From: Arachis hypogaea
Lineage: Eukaryota; Streptophyta; Magnoliopsida; Fabales; Fabaceae
Assembly (NCBI RefSeq): GCF_003086295.3
Contig: NC_092053.1
Span: 84,629,671 to 84,693,670, forward strand
Length of the DNA: 64,000 bases
Direction: 5' to 3'
Part shown: positions 21,073 through 31,955 of the stretch, one piece after another
Layout of the letters: each line of letters begins with the position of its first letter
How positions within the stretch are numbered: position 1 is the stretch's first letter
Made by a program: the position numbers and the translations under genes
The notes under the pieces: generated by a model
Database searches by the model: none
What the model saw: only the letters and a program-made list of their open reading frames with translations
What the model was told of the DNA's origin: nothing

Positions 21073-22786
21073 TGCACGAAATTGTGATCTCAGGCAACGG
21101 CGCCAGAAACTCTGTACGCACGTCTTAATAAATCGTTTTTCATTCACAACTTCGATACAACTAACCAGCAAGTGCACTGGGTCGTCCAAGTAATAAACCT
21201 TACGTGAGTAAAGGTCGATCCCACGGAGATTGTTGGTATGAAGCAAGCTATAGTCACCTTGTAAATCTCAGGCAAGCGGATATAAAATAGTTATGGAGTT
21301 TTCGAACATAAATAATAAATAGATAGAAAATAAGGATAGAAACACTTATGTATATCATTGGTGAGAATTTCAGATAAGTGTATAGAGATGCTTTCGTTCA
21401 TCTGAACCTCTGCTTTCCTGCTGTCTTCATCCAATCAGTCTTACTCCTTTCCATGGCTGGCTTTATGTAAGGACATCACCATTGTCAATGGCTACTTTTT
21501 ATCCTCTCTGGAAAATGGCCCGATGCGCTGTCACTGCATGGCTAATCGTCTGGAGGCATCACCCTTGTCAATGGCTGCATCCCATCCTCTTGTGAAAATG
21601 GTCCAAATGCTCTGTCACAGCACGGCTAATCATCTGAGGTTCTCGATCATACTGGAATAGGATTCACCCTCCTTTTGCGTCTGTCACTATGCCCAGCACT
21701 CGCAAGTTTGAAGTTCGTCACAGTCATTCAATCCCAGAGTCTTACTCGGAATACCACAAACAAGGTTTAGACTTTCCGGACTCTCATCAATGCCGCCATC
21801 AATCTAGCTTATACCACGAAGATTCTGATTAAGAGATCCAAGAGATACTCATTCAATCTAAGGTGGAACGGAAGTGGTTGTCAGGCACGCGTTCGTGGGG
21901 GAATGATGATGATTGTCATGTTCATCACATTCAGGTTGAAGTGCGAATGAATATCTTAGAAGCGGAATAAGTTGAATTGAATAGAAAAACAGTAGTATTT
22001 TGTATTAATCTTTGAGGAACAGCAGAGCTCCACACCTTAATCTATGGAGTGCAGAAACTCTACCGTATGAAAATACATAAATGATAATGGTTCAGGCATG
22101 GCCGAATGGCCAGCCCCCATGAAAGTCTAAGATAGCATAAAACTGATCAAAGATGTCTAATACAATAGTAAAAAGTCCTATTTATACTAAACTAGTTATT
22201 AGGGTTTACGGAAGTAAGTAATTGATGCATAAATCCACTTCTGGGGCCCACTTGGTGTGTGCTTGGGCTGAGCTTGAATGTTACACGTGTAGAGGTCAAT
22301 CTTGGAGTTGAACGCCAGTTTGTAACGTATTTCTGGCGTTCAACTCTAGCTTGTGACGTGTTTCTGGCGTTTAACTCCAGACAGCAGCGTAGAACTGGCG
22401 TTCAACGCCCTTTTATGTCATCTAAACTCGGCCAAAGTATGGACTATTATATATTTCTGGAAAGCCCTGGATGTCTACTTTCCAACGCAATTAGAAGAAC
22501 GCCATTTTGAGTTCTGTAGCTCCAGAAAATACACTTTGAGTGCAGGGAGGTCAGAATCCAACAACATCAGCAGTCCTTCTTCAACCTCTGAATCTGATTT
22601 TTGCTCAAGTCCCTCAATTTCAGCCAGAAAATACCTGAAATCATAGAAAAGCACACAAACTCATAGTAAAGTCCAGAAATGTGAATTTAACATAAAAACT
22701 AATGAAAACATCCCTAAAAGTAACTAGATTCTACTAAAAACATACTAAAAACAATGCCAAAAAGCGTATAAATTATCCGCTCATCA
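21073..22786 (-). repeat. A2 3' LTR
   Basis: TG...CA ends: on the minus strand it starts TGATGAGCGGATAATTT and ends TTTCGTGCA. It holds a tandem duplication of about 90 bp (GTCAATGGCT units, 21470-21650), a hairpin cluster (22306-22415) and the TATA-like GTATAAATAG (22178-22187). Confidence 0.92.
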
Positions 22787-22823
22787 CAACACCAAACTTA
22801 AATTGTTGCTTGTCCCCAAGCAA
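22787..22823 (-). promoter_or_regulatory. A2 PPT region with GGGGAC-loop hairpin
   Basis: Minus strand: stem GTTGCTT/AAGCAAC with loop GGGGAC, then AAGTTTGGTGTTG abutting the LTR. Same as A1 5684-5721. Confidence 0.7.
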
Positions 22824-23863
22824 CCGAAAATCAAATAGGATAAAAAGAAGAGAATATACTATAAATTCCAAACTATCAATGAAACATAGCTCCAATTAAA
22901 TGAGCGGGACTTGTAGCTTTTTGCCTCTTGAATAGTTTTGGCATCTCACTTTATCCATTGAAGTTCAGAATGATTGGCATCTATAGGAACTCAGAGTTCA
23001 GATAGTGTTATTGATTCTCCTAGTTTAGTATGATGATTCTTGAACACAGCTATTTTATGAGTCTTGACCGTGGCCCTAAGCACTTTGTTTTCCAGTATTA
23101 CCACTGGATACATAAATGCCACAGACACATAATTGGGTGAACCTTTTCAGATTGTGACTCAGCTTTGCTAAAGTCCCCAATTAGAGGTGTCCAGGGTTCT
23201 TAAGCACACTCTTCTTTTGCTTTGGACCTTGACTTTAACCGCTCAGTCTCAAGTTTTCACTTGACACCTTCACGCCACAAGCACATGGTTAGGGACAGCT
23301 TGGTTTAGCGGCTTAGGCCAGGATTTTATTCCTTTAGGCCCTCCTATCCACTGATGCTCAAAGCCTTGGGATCCTTTTTATTTACCCTTGCCTTTTGGTT
23401 TTAAGGGTCATTGGCTTTTTGCTCTTACCTCTTGGTTTTAAGAGCTTTTGGCTTTTTCTGCTTGCTTTTTCTCTTTTTTTTTTTTTTTTGTTCAGCAAGC
23501 TTTGTTCTTTGCTGCTTTTTCTTGCTTCAAGAGTCATTTTTATGATTTTTCAGATTATCAAATAACATGTCTCCTTATCATCATTCTTTCAAGAGCGAAC
23601 ATATTTAACATTCTTAAACAACAACTTCAAAAGACATATGCATTGTTCAAGCATTCATTCAAAAAACAAGAAGCATTGTCACCACCTCAATATAATTAAA
23701 CTAAGTTCAAGGATAAATTCGAAACTCATGTACTTCTTGTTCTTTTGAATTAAAACAATTTTCATTTAAGAGAGGTGATGGATTCATAGGACATTCATAA
23801 CTTTAAGACAAAGTTACTAAATACTAATGATCATATAATGAAGACACAAACATGGATAAGCAC
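22824..23863 (-). other. A2 3' non-coding region
   Basis: Counterpart of A1 4607-5683. It contains a long T-run near 23471-23490. No credible gene. Confidence 0.6.
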
Positions 23864-25066
23864 TTAACATAGAGAAAACGAGAAACAGAGAATGTAAGAA
23901 CAAGGAATGAGTCCACCTTGGTGATGGTGGCGTTTCCTTCTTGAGGAACCAATGATGTCCTTGAGCTCTTCTATGTCTCTTCCTTGTCTTTGTTGCTCCT
24001 CCCTCATTGCTTTTTGATCTTCTCTTATTTCATGAAGGATGATGGAGTGCTCTTGATGTTCCACCCTTAATTGTCCCATGTTGGAACTTAATTCTCCTAG
24101 GGAGGTGTTGATTTGATCCCAATAGTTTTGTGGAGGAAAATGCATTTGAGGCATCTCAGGGATCTCATGGTGATGAGCTTCATGCGTCTCTTGAGATCCA
24201 TGAATGGGCTCTCTTGCTTGCTCCATCTTTTTCTTAGTGATGGGCTTCTCTTCCTCAATGGGAATGTCTCCTTCTATGAAAGCTCCAGCTGAGTAATATA
24301 GATGGCAAATAAGATGAGGAAAAGCTAGCCTTACCCCAGGAGAGGGCTTTTCGGCTATTTTGTAGAGTTCAAGGGAGATGACTTCATGAACTTCTACTTC
24401 TTCTCCAATCATGATGCTATAGATCATGATGGCCCGATGCACAGTAACTTCAGATCGGTTGCTAGTGGGGATGATGGAGCGTTGGATGAACTCCAACCAT
24501 CCTCTAGCCACAGGCTTGAGGTCCAGTCTTCTTAATTGAACCGGCTTGCCTTTGGAGTCAATCTTCCATTGAGCTCCTTCCACACATATGTCCATGAGGA
24601 CTTGGTCCAACCTTTGATTAAAGTTGACCCTTCTAGTGTAGGGGCGTGCATCTCCTTGCATCATAGGCAAGTTAAACGCCAACTTCACATTTTCTGGACT
24701 AAAATCTAAGTATTTCCCCCGAACCATTGTAATATAATTCTTTGGGTTTGGGTTCTTACTTTGATCATGGTTCCTAGTGATCCATGCATTGGCATAGAAC
24801 TCTTGAACCATTAGGATGCCGACTTGTTGGATGGGGTTTGTTAGAACTTCCCAACCTTTTCTTTTGATTTCATGTCGGATCTCTGGATACTCATTCTTCT
24901 TGAGCTTGAAAGGGACCTCGGGGATCACCTTCTTCTTGACCACAACATCATAGAAGTGGTCTTGATGAGCTTTGGAGATGAGTCTTTCCATCTCCCATGA
25001 CTCTGAGGTGGAAGCTTTTGTCTTCCCTTTCCCTTTTCTAGAGGATTCTCCGGTCTTGGGTGCCAT
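23864..25066 (-). CDS. A2 extra ORF, 'putative plant transposon protein' type, lost normal stop
   Basis: An open frame of 400 residues from MAPKTGESSRKGKGK, closely matching the A1 protein. The basic N-terminus, GWEVLTNPIQQVGI, VQEFYANAW and VRGKYLDFSPENVKLAF are all present, with the Gln/Glu/His coiled-coil-like tail. Where A1 stops after SSRRKRHHH, A2 has a sense codon (CAA for TAA), so it reads on into 3' sequence for about 18 residues. A preceding in-frame Met (25069) gives MMAPK; I take the second. It lies between the internal PPT-like hairpin and the 3' non-coding stretch. The function is not known, and no catalytic residues are recognisable. That the frame is open in both A1 and A2 while their gag-pro is ruined is worth noting. 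Confidence 0.78.
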   Translation of the reverse strand: MAPKTGESSRKGKGKTKASTSESWEMERLISKAHQDHFYDVVVKKKVIPEVPFKLKKNEYPEIRHEIKRKGWEVLTNPIQQVGILMVQEFYANAWITRNHDQSKNPNPKNYITMVRGKYLDFSPENVKLAFNLPMMQGDARPYTRRVNFNQRLDQVLMDICVEGAQWKIDSKGKPVQLRRLDLKPVARGWLEFIQRSIIPTSNRSEVTVHRAIMIYSIMIGEEVEVHEVISLELYKIAEKPSPGVRLAFPHLICHLYYSAGAFIEGDIPIEEEKPITKKKMEQAREPIHGSQETHEAHHHEIPEMPQMHFPPQNYWDQINTSLGELSSNMGQLRVEHQEHSIILHEIREDQKAMREEQQRQGRDIEELKDIIGSSRRKRHHHQGGLIPCSYILCFSFSLC

Positions 25067-25103
25067 CAATGGTAATGGAAAAATAAAAAGCTTATGCTTT
25101 TAC

Positions 25104-25139
25104 CACACCAAACTTAGAATTTTGCTCACCCTCGAGCAA
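25104..25139 (-). promoter_or_regulatory. Internal AGGG-loop hairpin with PPT-like sequence (A2)
   Basis: Minus strand: TTGCTCG-AGGG-TGAGCAA (one G-T pair in place of the G-C pair of A1), then AAGTTTGGTGTG. It lies just upstream of the extra ORF. Confidence 0.6.
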
Positions 25140-25450
25140 GAGAAGAAAGAATAGATAAAGAAGAAGAGAGGGTTGTGTTGTGTGAAAATGAAGAAGAATG
25201 GAGGGCTTTATATAAGGAAGGGAGGGGGGGTAAGGTTCGGCCATAAGGGTGGGTTTTGGGTGGGAAATTAATTTTGAATTTTAAAGGTAGGTGGGGTTTA
25301 TGAGGTAGGTTTATGGGGAAGAGTGGATGGATGTGAGTGGTGAAGTGGTTATAGGGAAGGGAGATTGAGGTGATTGGTGAAGAGTTTTGGGGAAAAGTGT
25401 TTATGGGATTGTGTGAAAGAGGGGTGAGAAGAAGTGAGTGGAGGTAGGTG

Positions 25451-25512
25451 GGGATCCTGTGGGATCCACAGATCCTGAGGTGATCCTGTGGGGTCCACAG
25501 ATCCTGAGGTGT
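25451..25512. repeat. Duplicated palindrome CTGTGGGATCCACAG (A2)
   Basis: Two neighbouring CTGTGG...CCACAG inverted repeats with flanking GATCCTGAGG. Counterpart of A1 2965-3022. Confidence 0.7.
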
Positions 25513-25567
25513 TCAAGGATTTACAACCTTGCACCAAATTAGGCATGCAAAATGCCCTTGCACACAA

Positions 25568-25814
25568 CTCTGGGCGTTCAGCGCCAGATTGGTGCTTGTT
25601 CTGGGCGTTGAACGCCCATTTGTTGCCCATTTTTGGTGTTGAACGCCAGAACCATGCTTGTTCTGGGCGTTCAGCGCCAGCTCTTCTCCAGGGTGCAATT
25701 CTGGCGTTCAAACGCCCAGATGCTGCCCATTTTGGGTGTTCAGCGCCAGAACCATGCTCTGTTCTGGCGTTGAACGCCAGCCAGATGCTTCTTACTGGCG
25801 TTTAAACGCCAGTA
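25568..25814. repeat. A2 internal GGCGTT/AACGCC hairpin array
   Basis: About seven inverted repeats such as CTGGGCGTTGAACGCCC, TGTTGAACGCCAGAAC and ACTGGCGTTTAAACGCCAGT (a perfect 20-bp palindrome). More units than in A1. Confidence 0.85.
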
Positions 25815-25953
25815 AGGTCTTCCTCCAGGGTGTGATTTTTCTTCTGTTGTTTTTGATTCCGTTTTCAAATTTTATATTTATTTTGTGACTCCACATGATC
25901 ATGAACCTAATAAAACATGAAAGAACAAGAAAAATAAAATTAGATAAATAAAA

Positions 25954-26000
25954 ATTGGGTTGCCTCCTAACAAGCGCTTCTTTAATGTCAATAGCTTGAC
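25954..26000 (-). promoter_or_regulatory. Conserved post-gag motif with GGCAACCCA (A2)
   Basis: Minus strand GTCAAGCTATTGACATTAAA, then GAAGCGCTTGTTAGGAGGCAACCCA in two parts. Same block as A1 2544-2590. Confidence 0.7.
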
Positions 26001-26019
26001 AGTGGGCTCTCATGGAGCC

Positions 26020-28353
26020 TCACAGATGTTCAGAGCATTGTTGAGACTTTCCAACACCAAACTTAGAGTTTGGATATGGCAGTTCAACACCAAACTTAGA
26101 ATTTGGTTGTGGCCTCCCAACACCAAACTTAGAGTTTGACTGTGGGGGCTCTGGTTGACTCTGTTTTGAGAGAAGCTTACTGTGCCTCTTTTTCATGTTT
26201 ACAGAAGGGTAACCTTGAGTTGTAAACACAAGGGAGTCCTCATTCAATTGAAGGACTTATTCACCTATGTCAACATCAATCACAGCTCTTGCTGTGGCTA
26301 GGAAAGGTCTTCCAAGGATGATGGATTCATCCTCATCCTTCCCAGTATCAAGGATTATGAAATCAGCAGGGATGTAAAGGCCTTCAACCTTTACTAACAC
26401 GTCCTCTACTTGTCCATAAGCCTGTTTTCTTGAATTGTCTGCCATCTCTAATGAGATTTTAGTAGCTTGCACCCCAAAGATTCCCAGTTTCTCTATTACA
26501 GAGAGGTGCATGAGGTTTTTCCCTGAACCAAGGTCACACAGAGCCTTTTCAAAGATCATGTTGCCTATGGTACAAGGTATTATGAACTTTCCAGGATCCT
26601 GTTTCTTCTGAGGCAATGTCAGTTGATCCAGATCACTTAGTTCATTGGTGAACAAGGGAGGTTTATCTTCCCAAGTCTAAATACCAAATAATTTGGCATT
26701 CAGCTTCATGATTGCACCAAGGTACTTGGTAACTTGCTCTTCCGTAACATCCTCATTCTCTTCAGAAGATGAAAACTCGTCAGAGCTCATGAAGGGCATA
26801 AGGAGGTTCAATAGAATCTCTATGGTCTCTAGATGAGTCTCAGATTCCTTTGGTTCCTCAAAGGAAAACTCCTTATTGATCACTGGATGTCTGAGGAGGT
26901 CTTCCTCATTGGGATTTACGTCCTCCCCTTCCTCTCCAGGTTCGGCCGTGTTGACTATGTCAATGGCTTTGCACTCTCCTTTTGGATTTTCTTCTGTATT
27001 GCTTGGGAGAGTACTAGGAGGGATTTCAGTGATCCTTTTACTCAGCTGGCCCACTTGTGCCTCCAAATTTCTAATGGAGGACCTTGTTTCATTCATGAAA
27101 CTTACAGTGGCCTTAGATAGATCAGAGACTAAGTTTGCTAAATTAGAGGTATTTTGTTCAGAGTTCTCTGTCTGTTGCTGAGTGGATAATGGAAAAGGTT
27201 TACTATTGTTAAACCTATTTCTTCCACCATTATTAAAGCCTTGTTGAGGCTTTTGTTGATCCTTCCATGAGAGATTTGGGTGATTTCTCCATGAGGGGTT
27301 ATAGGTGTTTCCATAAAGTTCACGCATGTAATTCACCTCTGCTATTGCAGGGTTTTCAGGATCATAAGCTTCTTCTTCAGAAGATGCCTCTTGAGTACTG
27401 TTGGATGCAGCTTGCATTCCATTCAGACTCTGAGAAATCATATTGACTTGCTGAGTCAATATTTTATTCTGAGCCAATATGGCATTCAGAGTATCAATTT
27501 TAAGAACTCCCTTCTTCATAGGCGTCCCATTACTCACAGGATTCCTCTCAGAAGTGTACATGAACTGGTTATTAGCAACCATGTCAATGAGTTCTTGAGC
27601 TTCTGCAGGCGTTTTCTTTAGGTGAATGGATCCACCTGCAGAGGTATCTAATGACATTTTAGCTAATTCGGATAGACCATCATAGAATATATCCAAGATG
27701 GTCCATTCTGAAAGCATGTCAGAAGGACACTTTTTGGTCAGTTCTTTGTATCTCTCCCAAGCTTCATAGAGGGATTTACCTTCTTTTTGTCTGAAGGTTT
27801 GAACATCCACTCTAAGCATACTCAGCTTATGAGGAGGAAAGAACTTGGCTAAGAAAGCCTTCACCAGCTTATCCCAAGAGTTCAGGCTATCTTTGGGTTG
27901 AGAGTCCAACCATACTCTAGCTCTGTCTCTTACAGCAAAAGGGAAAAGCATGAGCCTGTAGACTTCAGGATCTACTCCATTTGTCTTAACAGTATCACAT
28001 ATCTACAAGAATTCAGTTAAGAACTGAAAAGGATCTTCAGATGAAAGTCCATGAAACTTACAGTCCTGCTGCATCAGAGAAACTAATTGAGGTTTCAGCT
28101 CAAAATTGTTTGCTCCAATGGTAGGGATGGAGATGCTTCTTCCATGTAAATTGGAATTAGGTGCAGTAAAGTCACCAAGCATCCTCCTTGCATTATTATT
28201 ATTTTCGGCTGCCATCTCCTCTTCCTATTCGAAAATTTCTGAAAGGTGCTTGCTGGATTGTTGTAATTTAGCCTCTCTTAGTTTCCTTTTCAGAGTCCTT
28301 TCAGGTTCTGGATCTGCTTCAACAAGAATGTTCTTGTCCTTGCTCCTGCTCAT
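26020..28353 (-). pseudogene. A2 gag-protease polyprotein, several stops
   Basis: Starts at the ATG of MSRSKDKNILVEADPEPERT. Gag motifs LMLFPF-like, FLAKFFPP, SLYEAWERY and RNHPNLSW are present; protease shows CDLGSGKNLMH (the usual Ile-Asn-Leu-Met-Pro is altered) and ILGRPFLATARAVIDVD. In-frame stops occur at about 28225 and 28015 (both CAG-to-TAG compared with A1), 26677 and 26257. Three AAGTTTGGTGTTG copies form the tail (26052-26130). The protein cannot be made in one piece. Its neighbours are the long leader upstream and the conserved GGCAACCCA block downstream. Confidence 0.88.
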
Positions 28354-30213
28354 ATGAAAAAGAGGGACAGAAAAATTATAATAGGGATCCTTTTTACCAT
28401 AGGTGTAGAGGTTCCCCCGTGTGAGTAGAAGAAGAAAAGAATGTAATGTAAAAAAAGAAACACAAGGGTAAGGAGAGCAGAGATGTGGGATGAAGAGAGG
28501 TGTTAGTAGATGAATAAATAAATAGAAGGAGATGAGAGAGAAGGAGAATTTTCGAAAATTATTTTTGAAAAAGAGTTAGTGATTTTCGAAAATAGTTTTT
28601 GAAAAAGGTTAGTAATTTTCGAAAATTAAAATCAACAATTAAATTAATTAGTTAATTAAAAAGAAATTTTGAAAAAGAGGGAAGATATTTTCGAAAATTA
28701 GAGAGAGAGAGAGAGTTAGTTAGGTTATTTTGAAAAAGATAAGAAACAAACAAAAAGTTAGTTAGTTATTTGAAACAAATTTGAAAATCAATTTTGAAAA
28801 GATAAGAAGATAAGAAGTTAGAAAGGATATTTTAAAATCAAATTTTGAAAAAGATAAGATAAAGAGATATTTTTGAAAAGATATGATTGAAATTAGTTTT
28901 GAAAAAGATTTGATTTTTAAAATCATAATTAATGACTTGATTCACAAGAAATCACAAGATATGATTCTAGAACTCAAAGTTTGAATCTTTCTTAACAAGC
29001 AAGTAACAAACTTGAAATTTTTGAATCAAAACATTAATTGATGATGTTATTTTTGAAAATTAGGAGATAAAGATAAGAAAAATATTTTTGAAAAATATTT
29101 TTAAAATTTTTAAAAATAAATAAGAAAAATGAAAAAGATTTGATTTTTGAAAAAGATTTTGAAAAAGATAAGATTTTTAAATTGAAAATTTGATTTGACT
29201 CATAAAAACAACTAGGTTTTAAAAAGTTTTGAAAAAGTCAACTCAAATTTTCGAAATTTATGAGTGAAAAAGGGAAAGATATTTTTTTTTTTATTTTTGA
29301 ATTTTTAATGATGAGAGGAAAATACATGAAAAAGACTCAATGCATGAAAATTTTGGATCAAAACAATGAATGCATGCAAGAATGCTATGAATGTCAAGAT
29401 GAACACCAAGAACACTTTGAATGTCAAGATGAACATCAAGAACTTATTTTTGAAAAATTTTTAATGCAAAGAAAACATGCAAGACACCAAACTTAAAAAT
29501 TTTTCATGTATAGACACTATGAATGAAAGAATGCATATGAAAAACAAGAAAAAGACACAAAACATGAAAACATCAAGATCAAACAAGAAGACTTACCAAG
29601 AACAACTTGAAGATCATGAAGAACACTATGAATGCATGAATTTTTCGAAAAATGCAAGATGAATATGCAATTGACACCAAACTTAAAATCTGACTCAAGA
29701 GTCAAACAAGAAACACAAAACTTTTTTTATTTTTATGATTTTCTAATATTTTTGGATTTTTTGTATTTTTTTTTCAAAAAAACATATAGGAAAAAGAAAA
29801 TAAGGATTTCAAAATTTTTTTTTATATGAATTCCAGGAATCTTGTATTCTTAGTCTAAAGCTCCAATCCGAGGGTTAGGCATGGCTTAATAGCCAGCCAA
29901 GCTTTAGTATGTAACTCAGACATGCCACGGCTGACATTCCAATTAACTTGCCTCTATGCTGATGGTTGGAAGCCCCTATCCAAAAGAATTGGACATGGCT
30001 TTACAGCCAGCCAGGCTTCAACATGCTTCATGAAACTCTAGAATTCATTCTTAAAAATTCTGAAGAAAAATATATTTTTGAAAAGATTTATTTTTTTTTC
30101 GAAAACAGATGAGAAATTTTTGAAAGGTTTTTGAAAAATTTTTGAAAATAAAACAAAAAGAAAATTACCTAATCTAAGCAACAAGATGAACCGTCAGTTG
30201 TTCAAACTCGAAC
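28354..30213 (-). other. A2 long AT-rich leader
   Basis: Between PBS and gag. It is dominated by GAAAAAGAT, TTTTGAAAAA and AATTTTCGAAAATT palindromes. Near 29880-30040 two related blocks carry GCCAGCCAAGCTT-like sequence. AAGTTTGGTGTC-like motifs occur near 29485 and 29670. Short frames here look accidental. Confidence 0.65.
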
Positions 30214-30233
30214 AATCCCCGACAACGGCGCCA
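30214..30233 (-). promoter_or_regulatory. A2 primer binding site, tRNA-Asp
   Basis: Minus strand TGGCGCCGTTGTCGGGGATT, one base off the C PBS. It starts nine bases after the 5' LTR. Confidence 0.88.
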
Positions 30234-30242
30234 AAAACTTGG

Positions 30243-31955
30243 TGCACGAAATTGTGATCTCAGGCAACGGCGCCAAAAACTCTGTACGCACGTCTTAATA
30301 AATCATTTTTCATTAACACCTTTGATACAACTAACCAGCAGGTGCACTGGGTCGTCCAAGTAATAAACCTTACGTGAGTAAGGGTCGATCCCACGAAGAT
30401 TATTGGTATGAAGCAAGCTATGGTCACCTTGTAAATCTCAGTCAGGCAGATATAAAATAGTTATGGAGTTTTCGAACATAAATAATAAATAGATAGAAAA
30501 TAAGGATAGAAACACTTATGTATATCATTGGTGAGAATTTCAGATAAGTGTATAGAGATGCTTTCGTTCCTCTGAACCTCTGCTTTCCTGCTGTCTTCAT
30601 CCAATCAGTCTTACTCATTTCCATGGCTGGCTTTATGTAAGGACATCACCGTTGTCAATGGCTACTTTTTATCCTCTCTGGAAAATGGTCCGATGCGCTG
30701 TCACTGCATGGCTAATCGTCTGGAGGCATCACCCTTGTCAATGGCTGCATCTCATCCTCTTGTGAAAATGGTCTAAGTGCTCTGTCACAGCACGGCTAAT
30801 CATCTGAGGTTCTCGACCATACTGGAATAGGATTCACCCTCCTTTTGCGTCTGTCACTACGCCCAGCACTCGCGAGTTTGAAGTTCGTCATAGTCATTCA
30901 ATCCCAGAGTCCTACTCGGAATACCATAGACAAGGTTTAGACTTTCCGGACTCTCATGAATGCCGCCATCAATCTAGCTTATACGATGAAGATTCTGATT
31001 AAGAGATCCAAGAGATACTGATTCAATCTAAGGTGGAACGGAAGTGGTTGTCAGGCACGCGTTTGTGGGGGAATGATGATGATTGTCATGTTTATCACAT
31101 TCAGGTTGAAGTACGAATGAATATCTTAGAAGTGGAATAAGTTGAATTGAATAGAAAAACAGTAGTATTTTGCATTAATCTTTGAGGAACAGCAGAGCTC
31201 CACACCTTAATCTATGGAGTGCAGAAACTCTACCGTATGAAAATACATAAGTGATAATGGTTCAAGCATGGCCGAATGGCCAGCCCCCATGAAAGTCTAA
31301 GATAGCATAAAACTGATCAAAGATGTCTAATACAATAGTAAAAAGTCCTATTTATACTAAACTAGTTATTAGGGTTTACAGAAGTAAGTAATTGATGCAT
31401 AAATCCACTTCCGGGGCCCACTTTGTGTGTGCTTGGGCTGAGCTTGAATGTTACACGTGTAGAGGTCAATCTTGGAGTTGAACGCCAGTTTGTAACGTAT
31501 TTCTGGCGTTCAACTCTGGCTTGTGACGTGTTTTTGGCGTTTAACTCTAGACAGCAGCGTAGAACTGGCGTTCAATGCCCTTTTACGTCGTCTAAACTCG
31601 GCCAAAGTATGAACTATTATTTATTTCTGGAAACCCTGGATGTCTACTTTCCAACGCAATTGGAAGCACGCCATTTTGAATCCTGTAGCTCCAGAAAATC
31701 CACTTTGAGTGCAGGGAGGTCAGAATCCAACAGCATCAGCAGTCCTTCTTCAACCTCTGAATCTGATTTTTGCTCAAGTCCCTCAATTTTAGCCAGAAAA
31801 TACCTGAAATCACAGAAAAGCACACAAACTCTTAGTAAAGTCCAGAAATATGAATTTAACATAAAAACTAATGAAAACATCCCTAAAAGTAACTAGATTC
31901 TACTAAAAACATACTAAAAACAATGACAAAAAGCGTATAAATTATCTACTCATCA
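30243..31955 (-). repeat. A2 5' LTR
   Basis: Pairs with 21073-22786. TATA-like GTATAAATAG at 31348-31357, hairpin cluster at 31478-31585, tandem block duplication at 30640-30820. The first bases are TGATGAGTAG rather than TGATGAGCGG. Confidence 0.92.

Larger units (their letters stand above)
21073..31955 (-). mobile_element. Element A2, non-autonomous gag-pro LTR retrotransposon
   Basis: Minus-strand element: 5' LTR 30243-31955, PBS 30214-30233, long AT-rich leader, gag-pro 28353-26020, conserved motif, hairpin array, extra ORF 25066-23864, PPT, 3' LTR 21073-22786. No pol. It splits the B 5' LTR; the uninterrupted sequence is in B's 3' LTR at 38762-38780. Confidence 0.93.

Noticed and set aside
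28540..30130. Host gene in the long A2 leader
   Set aside because: AT-rich simple sequence with short Lys/Asn/Phe frames; it fits an untranslated leader.
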